Counted from the first letter of the stretch, positions 41,307-50,566 are shown. The stretch: 64,000 bases of DNA from RUG563 sp045589355 (GCA_045589355.1 JAZNOW010000027.1:1-64000), one strand, 5' to 3'. Numbers and translations are program-made. Notes: a model not told the origin generated them from the letters alone.

Positions 41307-42293
41307 TCATCGTCTGCCCTTTGGGGTTTTGCGCAATTCTTTCCGGTATTTGGACACCATGATCGCTTTATCCCGTCGCATTCGTTTGGCTTCTGCCTGC
41401 AGGGCTTTGAATTCGTCAAACGTGGCTTTTAATAATGTACCGTTTTTCAACGCTTCCTGTACGGCACAACCAGGTTCATTCTGGTGGGTGCAATCGGAAA
41501 AACGGCACATTCGTTCCAATTCGCTGACCGATACAAACGTTTGGTTTAACCCTTCTTCAGCATCCAGCAGCGCCAATTCACGCATGCCCGGCACATCAAT
41601 CACCATGGCACCGGAATCCAGGAAAACCATCTGCCGATGGGTAGTGGTATGCCTGCCCTTGCTGTCATCTTCCCGAATACCGTTCACATCCATGATTTCC
41701 TTACCGGCCAATGCATTGACCAGTGTGGATTTCCCAACACCGGATGAGCCAAGAAACACGCTGACGCTGCCGGGCACCATTTTTTTCGATACTTTCTCCA
41801 GATTCCAGCCAGTTTTTGCGCTGATAGGGATGACTTCAGTGTCCGGCATATCCATTTCTACGGCATGCATGTATTTGTCAATTTCGGCCGTTGTATCCGC
41901 TTTTGTGATCAGGATGGTGCAATTTACCATCCCCTGCCTACAAGCCGCCAGATAGCGGTGTAAACGCTTTAAATTGAAATCATGATTTGCCGATGTAAGA
42001 ATGAAGATCTCATCCACATTGGCTGCAATGGCCTGCGCGTTTGAAGCGGTCCAGGCATCAAAGCGCTGAATGAAGGATTTTCTTTCCTGTGTTTCCAGGA
42101 TCATGCTGTCGCCGATGGGATTGTATTGGCACTTCACCCAATCTCCGGTAACGGGAAAATTCGTTTTCAGGTCATGATAATAGTTGGATGCTTTCAATTT
42201 TCCGTAAAATTCCCCATGTATTTCGTCATAAAGCACATACCTTTCTTTGTGCACAGCGATCACAAGGGACTTTGCTTCATTGCATGTCGTCAA
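41307..42293 (-). CDS. rsgA: Ribosome small-subunit-dependent GTPase A, first copy
   Basis: This 328-residue protein has an OB-fold start, a circularly permuted GTPase ('TKAD', then 'FLGSSGVGKSTLVNAL', then 'DVPGMRE') and a zinc site 'CRFSDCTHQNEPGC'. RsgA helps late 30S maturation. TTG at 42293 is chosen because AAGGAG lies nine bases upstream. An ATG at 42317 has no site. A terminator-like hairpin and a folded segment lie directly upstream. A second, more canonical copy sits at 55616-56503 in the conserved kinase-phosphatase operon. Confidence 0.88.
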   Translation of the reverse strand: MTTCNEAKSLVIAVHKERYVLYDEIHGEFYGKLKASNYYHDLKTNFPVTGDWVKCQYNPIGDSMILETQERKSFIQRFDAWTASNAQAIAANVDEIFILTSANHDFNLKRLHRYLAACRQGMVNCTILITKADTTAEIDKYMHAVEMDMPDTEVIPISAKTGWNLEKVSKKMVPGSVSVFLGSSGVGKSTLVNALAGKEIMDVNGIREDDSKGRHTTTHRQMVFLDSGAMVIDVPGMRELALLDAEEGLNQTFVSVSELERMCRFSDCTHQNEPGCAVQEALKNGTLLKATFDEFKALQAEAKRMRRDKAIMVSKYRKELRKTPKGRR

Positions 42294-42327
42294 TTTTGTT
42301 TTCTCCTTTTTGTTCATTTTACCACAC

Positions 42328-42374
42328 AAAAAACAGCCGCATGCAGCCTCAAAAGGCATGCACACAGCTGTTTT
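42328..42374 (-). terminator. Terminator-like hairpin just upstream of the first rsgA
   Basis: AAAACAGC (42374-42367) pairs with GCTGTTTT (42337-42330), with an inner GCATGC/GCATGC helix, then six T's. It either ends the zinc-ribbon operon or attenuates rsgA. Confidence 0.7.
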
Positions 42375-42379
42375 GCTAT

Positions 42380-42525
42380 GGCATGTTCACATTTTCAGGT
42401 TTGCGGGTTTGGGCATCCGAAACACACGGTGAACCCATTCACCGTCATTTGCTTTGCCCGGATATGCAGTTTTAGAGCACAACCACCGATTCCATTTTAT
42501 TTTTCATACCACATATCCCCTTTCA
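42380..42525 (-). other. Structured leader-like segment before the first rsgA
   Basis: A perfect 8-base hairpin (ACGGTGAA/TTCACCGT, 42445-42426) is enclosed by GGGCA/TGCCC (42459-42455 with 42415-42411) and by a 7-base pairing GGATATG/CATATCC (42518-42512 with 42466-42460). The last pairing involves the purine-rich site of an 11-codon frame (42507-42472). I recognise no named riboswitch class. Confidence 0.45.
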
Positions 42526-42562
42526 AAAATGTGTATTTATGAACGCCCGGAGAAAGGCCTGA

Positions 42563-43267
42563 TCACAGGATGATCAAAAGCCTGCCGCAGGTTTCACACT
42601 CAATCATTTCGCCCGCCTTGATCTTTCTGGTTACAGCAGAAGGAAGGCTCATATTGCAGCCGGTGCACTGGTCGCCGTTGAGCTTGGCAAGCGGCGGGAA
42701 GCTGTGACGCTTGATGTTTTCATAGCGTTCCATCATAGCAGGATCCACGGCCTTGGCAGCTTCTGCAGCTTTCTTCTTCAGCTCATCCAGCTCTACAGAC
42801 TTTTCCTTGAATTCCGCATCATACGCCAGCTTCAGCTTGTCAAATTCAGCCTTGGCCTTGGCTGCCCGCACCTTCACGTCATGCTGAAGGCGCTCGCGGT
42901 CGGCCGCATCTTTACGGATCCGCTTGATTTCCTGTTCATAAGCCGTCAGGTTGTTGAGGAAACGTTTGGCTTCGTTCATGTACTGCTGCACAGTTTCAGC
43001 GCTGTTGGCAGGTTCATTTTCCATCTTCTGCTTCAGCGTACGATACTGATCTTCCGTCATGGAAACAGCATCCTTGAGCACTTCCAGCCGATCGGCCATG
43101 GCGCTCACTTCACCTTCGATACGCTTCATCACATTCTGCTGGCTGACAAGATAATCACGGTATTTCACCAGCTTCTGACGGTTGGGCGAACGCTTGATGG
43201 AGTTTTCCATCCGGCTCACTTCCACGTCGGCCTGCTGATAATCCCACAAAAGACGAATCTGATCCAT
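42563..43267 (-). CDS. Coiled-coil protein with C4 zinc ribbon (CdsZ/DUF164 type)
   Basis: This 234-residue protein has a long charged coiled coil (~1-185) and a C-terminal zinc ribbon, 'CTGCNMSLP' with 'CETCGRLL'. The family is broadly conserved next to nif3 genes, and its biochemical role is not firmly established. ATG at 43267 is set by AAAGGAGG. It begins directly after the nif3 stop codon, so the two are coupled. Confidence 0.85.
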   Translation of the reverse strand: MDQIRLLWDYQQADVEVSRMENSIKRSPNRQKLVKYRDYLVSQQNVMKRIEGEVSAMADRLEVLKDAVSMTEDQYRTLKQKMENEPANSAETVQQYMNEAKRFLNNLTAYEQEIKRIRKDAADRERLQHDVKVRAAKAKAEFDKLKLAYDAEFKEKSVELDELKKKAAEAAKAVDPAMMERYENIKRHSFPPLAKLNGDQCTGCNMSLPSAVTRKIKAGEMIECETCGRLLIIL

Positions 43268-43268
43268 T

Positions 43269-44051
43269 TTATTGGCCTCCTTTATACAAGCGCCCATAGG
43301 GGTCTGCTTTGGACGCAAAAACCAGTACATCATATTGTACATCATTTATCCAGTTTTGTAAATATGCACAAAGCGGTTCCACCAGCGGCACTTCCGTGCC
43401 AAAGTGGCCAGCATCATACATCACCTGGCCCGCCATAACACTGGCAATGGCGTTATGGTGATGTACTTCCCCGGTAATGTAAGCATCGGCGCCCAATGCC
43501 TTTGCTTCTTCCCATCCTTCATCGTATGCGCCGCCGCATACGGCAACGGTACCAATTTTTTTCTTCGCATCGCCGTACATGCGCACGTCTTTTTCGATGG
43601 AAGATGCGATCATATCATACAGTTGCCCGGCGGTTACAGTTTTTTTCAGTTCGCCAACAAACAAAAGCCCTTCCTGACGGATATTCTCCAGGCCCAGTTC
43701 TTCGGCACAGGCATGGCTGCCGCTGAACACGCTTTTATCAAGATTTGTATGCGCAGCAATCAAGGAAATATGATGCCGGATCAGCCGACAGATCACCTGT
43801 GCTTCCGGATCCTCTTCCACCAATTGCTTTCTGCCGTGAAACATGAGCGGATGATGGGTAATGATCAGTTCCGCCCCCGTTTCAATTGCTTCGTTCACCA
43901 CTTCAAGGGTGGCGTCCAATGCCAGCAGCACTTTTGATACAGTTGCATCTTTCCTGCCAATCAGCAAGCCTACATTGTCATAGGGCTCTGCCTGCTCAAA
44001 GGGAGCAATCTCCTGCAGTTTTGCAACGAAATCATTCACTCTTGCCTGCAT
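43269..44051 (-). CDS. Nif3-like dinuclear metal centre protein
   Basis: This 260-residue DUF34/Nif3 member has metal-binding patterns 'ITHHPLMFHG' (~60-69), 'AAHTNLD' and the C-terminal 'DAGHFGTEVPLVEPL'. Homologues form hexameric rings. They may act as GTP cyclohydrolase-like or metal-handling proteins, but the role is unsettled. It starts 20 bases inside the trmK gene with GAGGAGG. Confidence 0.9.
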   Translation of the reverse strand: MQARVNDFVAKLQEIAPFEQAEPYDNVGLLIGRKDATVSKVLLALDATLEVVNEAIETGAELIITHHPLMFHGRKQLVEEDPEAQVICRLIRHHISLIAAHTNLDKSVFSGSHACAEELGLENIRQEGLLFVGELKKTVTAGQLYDMIASSIEKDVRMYGDAKKKIGTVAVCGGAYDEGWEEAKALGADAYITGEVHHHNAIASVMAGQVMYDAGHFGTEVPLVEPLCAYLQNWINDVQYDVLVFASKADPYGRLYKGGQ

Positions 44052-44691
44052 GGTACAATTCCTCCTCGATCATTTTCAGATGCATCCGACCGATGTCCGT
44101 ATTCTCGCAGCGCAGCACATCGCGACGCCAGGTCAGGTATTCCAAATAGTGCTCGCTGCCGTGTTCCATTAGTCTAGGCCCAATCAGCAGCTGCTTTTCA
44201 GAATATTCTTCTTTCCCGGGAACGGCTTTCACAATCACATAAAATCTGCCACCGGCATACGCGACTTCTTCCGTATCAATCCGATAGCCGATTTCCTGAA
44301 TGGCATTTCGTAAAACAGCCAATTCTGTATGGGCCGATAATACGAGAACAGCATCTTGCAGCTTTTCCCGGCCTTCTTTTAAAATTTGGGCAATGGTTTT
44401 TCCGCCCATACCAAGCACAGCAATGGCATCTGCCTTTTTCTGAAGAACTTTCAGCCCGTTCCCTACCAGAAAATCCGCACGTTCCGCCATACCATGCATG
44501 GTGATCAGCCGCCTGGCTTTCTCCAAAGAAGGTGCGCTTAAGTCGCTGACGCACATTCTTTCGCAACGGTTCTGTGCCAGGAGAAAACAAGATAACCGCC
44601 CGTGATCGGCGCCGATATCGGCGCCATATGCACAGGCGGGAAAAATCTTTGCAGCCTTTTTCAGGCGTTCATCCAACTGGGGCAAGCGCAT
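44032..44691 (-). CDS. trmK: tRNA (adenine(22)-N1)-methyltransferase
   Basis: This 219-residue protein makes m1A22 in tRNA with SAM. The N-terminal Rossmann domain shows 'GADIGADHGRLSCFL' and 'AVLGMGGKTIAQIL', which are diagnostic for TrmK (YqfN). A C-terminal coiled coil follows. It begins one base after the rpoD stop, in the usual rpoD-trmK-nif3 order. Confidence 0.94.
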   Translation of the reverse strand: MRLPQLDERLKKAAKIFPACAYGADIGADHGRLSCFLLAQNRCERMCVSDLSAPSLEKARRLITMHGMAERADFLVGNGLKVLQKKADAIAVLGMGGKTIAQILKEGREKLQDAVLVLSAHTELAVLRNAIQEIGYRIDTEEVAYAGGRFYVIVKAVPGKEEYSEKQLLIGPRLMEHGSEHYLEYLTWRRDVLRCENTDIGRMHLKMIEEELYHAGKSE

Positions 44692-44692
44692 A

Positions 44693-45772
44693 TCAATCCA
44701 AATAATCCTTCAGTTTTTTGCTGCGGCTGGGATGACGCAGTTTACGCAGGGCTTTGGCTTCGATCTGGCGAATACGTTCGCGGGTCACTTTAAATTCCTT
44801 GCCCACTTCTTCCAGCGTGCGCTGGTGGCCGTCATCCAGGCCAAACCGCAGGCGAAGCACCTTTTCTTCACGGGGGGTCAAAGTCTCCAGCACGTCCCAA
44901 AGCTGTTCCTTCATCAAAGCGTGAGAAGCAGCTTCTGCAGGGGCCGGTGCATTATCGTCTTCGATAAAGTCGCCCAGATGGCTGTCTTCTTCTTCGCCGA
45001 TGGGAGTTTCAAGAGAAACGGGCTCCTGTGCAATTTTGATAATTTCGCGCACCTTGCTTTCGCTGATGCCCATGGCTTTGGCAATTTCTTCAGGGGTGGG
45101 TTCACGGCCGTATTCCTGCAAAAGCTGGCGGGATACGCGGATGAGCTTATTGATGGTTTCCACCATATGCACAGGAATGCGGATGGTGCGGGCCTGGTCC
45201 GCAATCGCACGGGTGATGGCCTGGCGAATCCACCAGGTGGCATATGTGGAAAATTTATAGCCCTTGCGGTAATCAAACTTTTCCACAGCTTTGATCAGGC
45301 CCAGATTGCCTTCCTGGATCAGGTCCAGAAACAGCATGCCGCGGCCCACATAGCGCTTGGCAATGGAAACCACCAGACGAAGATTGGCTTCCGCCAGCTT
45401 TTTCTTGGCTTCCTCGTCGCCCTGTTCCATCTTCATGGCAATTTCAATTTCTTCTTCAGCGGTCAGAAGCGGCACCCGTCCGATTTCCTTCAGGTACATC
45501 CGCACAGGGTCATCAATGCTGACGCCTTCAGGGACGGAGAGATCCAGATCTTCCGGTTCGGGCTCTGCCTGCTGGGGCGGAATTTCACCATCGCGGGTCA
45601 CAACAATGCCCATGCCTTCAAAGGTTTCCAAAATGATGTCGAACTGTTCAGGATCGATTTCGGAAGTAGACAGCTTATTGATCACTTCATCGTACGTCAA
45701 TACGCCTTTGCTCTTCCCCAGTTCATACAGTTCGTTCAATTTTGCCTGCTTTGCGTCCACTTGCGCACTCAT
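44693..45772 (-). CDS. rpoD: RNA polymerase primary sigma factor (SigA/RpoD)
   Basis: This 359-residue protein is of the short Firmicute form. It has region 1.1, region 1.2 ('DPVRMYLKEIGRVPLL'), region 2 ('LIQEGNLGLIKAVEKFDY' and 'FSTYATWWIRQAITRA') and region 4 ('TRERIRQIEAKALRKLRHP'). It directs the TTGACA/TATAAT promoters seen across this window. ATG at 45772 is favoured, as an in-frame TTG three codons earlier touches the AAGGAG site. Confidence 0.98.
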   Translation of the reverse strand: MSAQVDAKQAKLNELYELGKSKGVLTYDEVINKLSTSEIDPEQFDIILETFEGMGIVVTRDGEIPPQQAEPEPEDLDLSVPEGVSIDDPVRMYLKEIGRVPLLTAEEEIEIAMKMEQGDEEAKKKLAEANLRLVVSIAKRYVGRGMLFLDLIQEGNLGLIKAVEKFDYRKGYKFSTYATWWIRQAITRAIADQARTIRIPVHMVETINKLIRVSRQLLQEYGREPTPEEIAKAMGISESKVREIIKIAQEPVSLETPIGEEEDSHLGDFIEDDNAPAPAEAASHALMKEQLWDVLETLTPREEKVLRLRFGLDDGHQRTLEEVGKEFKVTRERIRQIEAKALRKLRHPSRSKKLKDYLD

Positions 45773-45795
45773 GGCTCTCAAACTCCTTCCTGCCT

Positions 45796-47553
45796 TCAGC
45801 GTCCCTGTTGCTTTAACTGAGCCAATTCTTTGGAAAGATGCATGACCTCTTTTAATGCCTTATCACGTTCCTGCATATCTGCAGCTGTCCGCATCAGTTC
45901 GGTCAAGTCGTTAATCTGCTGCTGCAGCCTTTGGATGTGCAGATTTCTCAAGCAATCCTGAGCCACAACGGCAGGGTTTTTCTTTTCTTCGTCGGAAAGA
46001 ACGGTGAATACCTCGCCCACTGCCTGGCGGATCTCTTCTGTTTCTGCTTCCGCCATGATCGCCGCCGGTTGCTTCCCCTTCAGCATTTCTTCCGCAATCA
46101 GCCGAAAGGCGGGATGGGAAAAATCTTCCGCTTTTACGGTGCCTGTCTGCAACTTATTGAGCGCCAGAAGGGCCAGCAGCGTCTGCTCGGTTTTGTAGGT
46201 TTCGGGCAAGCGACTGCGCTTTGCTGGATATTCTTTCCGTTTCTCCGTTTGCTTATTCTGCCCCATTGCTTCCGGAGAAATGCCGATCTGGGCCATCAGC
46301 ACCTCTTTTGAAAACCCTGTCTGCACACTGAGCGCTTCCAGATGGTTTTCCATTTCCACCGGTTCTTTTACTGTCTTGAGAATATTTGCACACTTTTTGG
46401 CGTACTCCGTTCTGCCATCCTGTGTTTCCAAATCATATTGCTGCCGAAGCCTTTGCATTTTGAACGCCACAGCACCGATGGGACGCACCGCCAGGAAGGC
46501 TTCCACGCCGCGCTGACGGATCATTTCATCGGGGTCCAGTTTGTCGGGAAAGCTGAGTACCTTCACCGGCATCTCTTCCGCTTCAAAAATGGTAATTGCA
46601 CGTTCGATGGCGTGCTGTCCCGCTTCATCGCCGTCATAGGCAATCCATACTTCCGGTGCATAGCGCTTCAGCAGCCTGGCCTGTTCATTCGTCAGGGACG
46701 TACCAAGCGTTGCCACAGCACCCTGAATGCCGGCCTGGGATACGGCTACAACATCCATATAGCCTTCCACCAGCAAGATACGCTTCAGATCGCGGATCTT
46801 TTTTACCAGATTGATGGCATATACGCCTTTTCGTTTATTGAAAACCGGCGTATCGGACGTATTGAGGTATTTAGGCTTGATATCCCCCATGGCACGTCCG
46901 CCAAAGCCCAGCACGTTGCCCTGCTGATCAATGATGGGAAACATGGCACGGCTGCGGAACATGTCATAATGATGGTCCCCTTTGTTCACGGCAAGGCCGG
47001 CAAGGGTAAGCTCCTGCTTGGTAAAGCCTTTTGCGGTGAGTGCCTTGATCAGTTCATCCCACTGATCCGGAGCAGCACCAAGGCCGAACCTGCGGATAGT
47101 GCCGTCATCCAACCCGCGTTTATGCAGATAATCCAGCACCGTTTTCCCTTCCGGTTTCCACAGCATATCGTGGTAAAAATGCGCCGCTTCCCGGTTGGCA
47201 GACAACAGCCTGTCCCGTTCGCTGCGGCGGCGTTCGTAATCGGGATCATTCTGCACTTCAGGAACCGTCATGTGCATTTTTTCAGCCAGCAGACGCACAG
47301 CCTCCTGGAAGGAAACACGTTCCATTTCCATAATGAACTGCACCACATTGCCGCCGGCCTTGCAGCCGAAGCAGTAATACAGGTTCAGGTCGGCATTGAC
47401 GGAAAATGAAGGTGTTTTTTCGTTATGAAAAGGGCACAAGCCCCAGTACCTTCTGCCGTCTTTTTTCAACTGGAGATAACCGGAAACCACAGAAACGATA
47501 TCCGCCCGGGCGTAAAGCTCGTCCAGCCATGCTGCCGGAAAACGTCCTGCCAT
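45796..47553 (-). CDS. dnaG: DNA primase
   Basis: This 585-residue protein makes the RNA primers of replication. It has a CHC2 zinc finger ('CPFHNEKTPSF' and 'CFGCKAGG'), a TOPRIM catalytic core ('ILLVEGYMDVVAV' and 'AYDGDEAGQ') and a C-terminal DnaB-binding helical domain. It lies between dgt and rpoD as in the macromolecular-synthesis operon. GGGAGGGAAGGAA precedes the ATG. Confidence 0.97.
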   Translation of the reverse strand: MAGRFPAAWLDELYARADIVSVVSGYLQLKKDGRRYWGLCPFHNEKTPSFSVNADLNLYYCFGCKAGGNVVQFIMEMERVSFQEAVRLLAEKMHMTVPEVQNDPDYERRRSERDRLLSANREAAHFYHDMLWKPEGKTVLDYLHKRGLDDGTIRRFGLGAAPDQWDELIKALTAKGFTKQELTLAGLAVNKGDHHYDMFRSRAMFPIIDQQGNVLGFGGRAMGDIKPKYLNTSDTPVFNKRKGVYAINLVKKIRDLKRILLVEGYMDVVAVSQAGIQGAVATLGTSLTNEQARLLKRYAPEVWIAYDGDEAGQHAIERAITIFEAEEMPVKVLSFPDKLDPDEMIRQRGVEAFLAVRPIGAVAFKMQRLRQQYDLETQDGRTEYAKKCANILKTVKEPVEMENHLEALSVQTGFSKEVLMAQIGISPEAMGQNKQTEKRKEYPAKRSRLPETYKTEQTLLALLALNKLQTGTVKAEDFSHPAFRLIAEEMLKGKQPAAIMAEAETEEIRQAVGEVFTVLSDEEKKNPAVVAQDCLRNLHIQRLQQQINDLTELMRTAADMQERDKALKEVMHLSKELAQLKQQGR

Positions 47554-47638
47554 TTCCTTCCCTCCCGTGAAAATTCATGCCTATTTATGTTCGGTGCAAA
47601 AGGCGTTTTTCCTGCATAAAAGAAGAATTTTTGTCGAA

Positions 47639-48640
47639 TCAGATCACAGGAAACGCCGAAGGTGAAAATAAATGCTGGAAAGTACGCAGGGCGTACCGAT
47701 CGGTCATACAGGCAAGGAAATCGATCACCGCTCTTTCCGTTCCATCCCGATAAGCCACCTGTACATATTCCAAAGGCATTTCACCGGGGTGTTCCATAAA
47801 GTAATGAAACAGCATACCGATCACATAATCACATTTTTCTTCTTCCTTGTGACGCCAACCGTCGAAATACACTTTTTCAAACATGAAATTGCGCAATTCA
47901 TCAAAAGCAGCCTGCACGGTATCGCTCATGCAGATATCGTTTCTATCCTTGCTTTCCCGAACGATATCCCGGATCAGCGTATCGATACGCTGGCCATGGG
48001 TTTCGCCAAGCACCCGCAGGATTTCGCCGGGCAGTTCAAATTCCTTCAAGACACCTGCCCGCAAAGCATCGTCGATATCGTGGTTGATGTAAGCGATCCG
48101 GTCGGCCCGGGCAACGCATTTCCCCTCCAGGGTGCTGGGCTGTATTTTGCCGGAATGGTGCAGAATGCCATCCCGCACTTCCTTTGTCAGGTTCAGCCCT
48201 TCCCCGCCTTCCAGCACTTCCACCATCCGAAGGCTTTGCTCATTATGAGCAAAACCATCGGCCGAAAGCTTGTCCAGCATACGTTCGCCGCAATGGCCAA
48301 AGGGGGTATGGCCAAGATCGTGTCCAAGAGCGATGGCTTCGGTCAAATCTTCATTCAGGTTCAGGCATCTGGCCAGGGTTCTTGCCACCTGGGACACTTC
48401 CAGCGTATGGGTCAGGCGTGTGCGGAAATGATCCCCTTCCGGAGAAATGAACACCTGTGTTTTGAACTTCAGCCTGCGAAAGCTTTTGCAATGCAGGATA
48501 CGATCCCTGTCTCGCTGAAATTCCGTGCGCATATCGTCGCGGGCAATGGGGTGGTCTCTCCCCTGGGTATCTGCGCTGCAGACGGCAAAAGGCGAAAGAT
48601 ACGTTCTTTCCCTTTGCTCCAGTTCTTCACGGATGGTCAT
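47639..48640 (-). CDS. dgt: Deoxyguanosinetriphosphate triphosphohydrolase-like protein
   Basis: This 333-residue HD-domain protein releases triphosphate from dNTPs. 'TRLTHTLEVSQVAR' and 'ALGHDLGHTPFGHCGE' supply the metal-binding His/Asp set. The length is that of the shorter Firmicute type. It heads the dgt-dnaG-rpoD run. An 85-base gap without a clear terminator separates it from dnaG. Confidence 0.93.
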   Translation of the reverse strand: MTIREELEQRERTYLSPFAVCSADTQGRDHPIARDDMRTEFQRDRDRILHCKSFRRLKFKTQVFISPEGDHFRTRLTHTLEVSQVARTLARCLNLNEDLTEAIALGHDLGHTPFGHCGERMLDKLSADGFAHNEQSLRMVEVLEGGEGLNLTKEVRDGILHHSGKIQPSTLEGKCVARADRIAYINHDIDDALRAGVLKEFELPGEILRVLGETHGQRIDTLIRDIVRESKDRNDICMSDTVQAAFDELRNFMFEKVYFDGWRHKEEEKCDYVIGMLFHYFMEHPGEMPLEYVQVAYRDGTERAVIDFLACMTDRYALRTFQHLFSPSAFPVI

Positions 48641-48711
48641 AAGTTCTTCCCCCTTTTTCTATGCGTTAATATACTCCGCAAAGGACCATAAATCCTCCAT
48701 TTTTCATAAAC

Positions 48712-48739
48712 AAAAATCTCCGTTCAAGAACGGAGATTG
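48712..48739 (-). terminator. Terminator of the C39-like peptidase gene
   Basis: AATCTCCGTT pairs with AACGGAGATT across a 4-base loop, followed on the reverse strand by TTTTTG. Confidence 0.75.
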
Positions 48740-48748
48740 ATTGTTCGG

Positions 48749-49609
48749 TCAGTTAGTGTTTGGTTTTGACAGGATGATAAAGTTGGAAAACTGTGCTGCT
48801 TCCACATCCGTATGCTTCAGTGTCACCAGGCCCGGCGTGAGTATTTTCAGTTTGCTTGCTTTATTGGTTTTGTATACTTCCCTGCAAAGGGGATCAAGCA
48901 CATACAGTTCGCTTTCGTCCGCATGCGCCAGGTACACATAATGGCCGACCGATGTAAAGCATCCTCCTTTTCCAGCCAGTGCAAACACCGCTTTGTTTTC
49001 ATCCTCCAGTGCATCCAAAGCATCCTGATAATGGTACGTAAAACTGTATTCAAGCCCGTAAATTCTGCACACTTTATCAATGTATCCGGTGGAAGTGCCG
49101 GCCACGGTTTCGGAGCGGCTGTACACCTGAAAGGTGTTGTTCCCGGTGGCAAAGTCCCCAAGAATAAGCGGCAGAAAACGCACATAATCCCTTTTGGACG
49201 TGATCAGATAACGGGCTTTATGCCGGTCACACTGCACATCGTTAATGGAGCAGGCGCAAAGCGAATACGGCGTTTTCGCATACTGGCCGATTAAGGGAAT
49301 GTCACTTTCAGGTACAAGAGCACAAATGGCCATGGCAAAAGCGGTAGGGCCGCAGCCGGAATCCCGGAAGGGGCGCCGCTTTTTACTGTCCTTGCGTTCG
49401 TATACAAGGTCGGTCCACAGTTCATCATTCTGGGCATAATAGCGAACCAGCTTCTCCGTCCCGGGGATCTTAACCAAACCGGACACAGATTCCTTTCTGG
49501 AAAAACGTGCTTCCACATTCAGCTGCTGATCCGCATATGCAAAATGCGCACTTCCCCACAGCAGCACACACAGGATCAACCAGCATGTCAGCTTTGGGAA
49601 AATGCGCAT
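48749..49609 (-). CDS. Secreted C39-like cysteine peptidase
   Basis: This 286-residue protein has a signal peptide (~1-27). The papain-like C39_2 pattern is 'YYAQNDELWTDLVY', then 'DSGCGPTAFAMA' with Cys86, then 'VGHYVYLAHA' with His223, and Asp239 in 'LYVLDP'. This looks like a complete Cys/His/Asp triad. Several other Cys (around 118-127 and 181) suggest disulfides or a Cys-rich lid. The substrate is unknown. It has no transporter or bacteriocin genes next to it, unlike C39 peptidases that process peptide leaders. It lies 34 bases after yebC and may be co-transcribed. Confidence 0.75.
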   Translation of the reverse strand: MRIFPKLTCWLILCVLLWGSAHFAYADQQLNVEARFSRKESVSGLVKIPGTEKLVRYYAQNDELWTDLVYERKDSKKRRPFRDSGCGPTAFAMAICALVPESDIPLIGQYAKTPYSLCACSINDVQCDRHKARYLITSKRDYVRFLPLILGDFATGNNTFQVYSRSETVAGTSTGYIDKVCRIYGLEYSFTYHYQDALDALEDENKAVFALAGKGGCFTSVGHYVYLAHADESELYVLDPLCREVYKTNKASKLKILTPGLVTLKHTDVEAAQFSNFIILSKPNTN

Positions 49610-49643
49610 CTTTCGCCTCTTTCCGGCTGTTAAGAGCCTTGGC

Positions 49644-50390
49644 TTAGTCTTCGTCTTCCTCTTCGGGCAGTTCAGCGTTGTGGTACACTTCGCTCACGTC
49701 ATCGTTATCGTCCAGCATATCCAGCAGCTTCTGCACCTTGGCCAGGGTATCAGCATCGGCGATGGCCACGGTATTCTGAGGAATCATCTGCTTTTCGGCA
49801 GACAGGAAAGCAAAACCGGCGGATTCCAGGTTTTCGCGGACGGAAGAGAAATCGTTGGGAGCGGTGTATACTTCAAATACATCCTCTTCCACTTTCACGT
49901 CTTCGGCACCGGCTTCCAGAGCCTGCATCATCACTTCGTCTTCATCCATACCGGGTTCCTTTTCAATGACGATCACGCCCTTGTTGTCGAACATATAGTT
50001 CACGGAACCGGGAGTGCCCAGGGAGCCGCCGTTCTTATCAAAGATGTGGCGCACGTCGCTGGAGGTACGGTTGCGGTTATCGGTAACGATCTGGCAGATA
50101 ATGGCCACGCCGCCGGGGGCATAGCCTTCATACATCATTTCTTCGTAAGTGGCGCCGGTACCTTCGCCGGCAGCCTTCTTGATGCTGCGCTGAATGTTAT
50201 CATTGGGCATATTGTTCGCTTTTGCCTTGGCAATGATATCTTTCAGTTTGCTGTTGGTATCGGGATTGGAACCGCCTTCGCGCACAGCGATTGCGATTTC
50301 ACGGCCGATTTTGGTAAAAATCTTACCGCGGGCAGCGTCAGTCTTGCCCTTCTTTGCCTGAATATTATGCCATTTGGAATGCCCGGACAT
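49644..50390 (-). CDS. yebC: YebC/PmpR family protein
   Basis: This 248-residue protein has the diagnostic N-terminus 'SGHSKWHNIQAKKGKTDAAR' and three-domain layout, ending in an acidic tail. The family was described as DNA-binding regulators. Recent work links YebC to ribosomes and translation of proline-rich stretches. Which applies here is unknown. ATG at 50390 is set by AGGAGGGG. An upstream in-frame ATG lacks support. Confidence 0.95.
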   Translation of the reverse strand: MSGHSKWHNIQAKKGKTDAARGKIFTKIGREIAIAVREGGSNPDTNSKLKDIIAKAKANNMPNDNIQRSIKKAAGEGTGATYEEMMYEGYAPGGVAIICQIVTDNRNRTSSDVRHIFDKNGGSLGTPGSVNYMFDNKGVIVIEKEPGMDEDEVMMQALEAGAEDVKVEEDVFEVYTAPNDFSSVRENLESAGFAFLSAEKQMIPQNTVAIADADTLAKVQKLLDMLDDNDDVSEVYHNAELPEEEDED

Positions 50391-50432
50391 AAAAAACCCC
50401 TCCTGTAAGGTTAGTAACAATAATAACGGCTA

Positions 50433-50461
50433 ATTATACCACGTAAATAGTATCCAGTCAA
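50433..50461 (-). promoter_or_regulatory. Promoter of yebC
   Basis: The reverse strand reads TTGACT (50461-50456), 17 bases, TATAAT (50438-50433). Confidence 0.75.
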
Positions 50462-50527
50462 ATATTCTTTCGCTCTATTTGCATCTTTTTCACATTTTTT
50501 CATGAAATATTTGTTTGAATTGCATTT

Positions 50528-50566
50528 TGTCTACGATAAGCATCACATTGTCTTTCTTCGTAGACA
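50528..50566. repeat. Inverted repeat upstream of the XRE gene
   Basis: TGTCTACGA (50528-50536) and TCGTAGACA (50558-50566) are perfect 9-base arms around 21 bases. This is a candidate operator for the regulator encoded next to it, or an RNA hairpin in its leader. Confidence 0.5.

Noticed and set aside
42380..42525. Known riboswitch classes (c-di-GMP, SAM, THF, preQ1, guanidine) for the segment before the first rsgA.
   Set aside because: I could not match any of their conserved cores by reading, so it is reported only as an unnamed structured segment.
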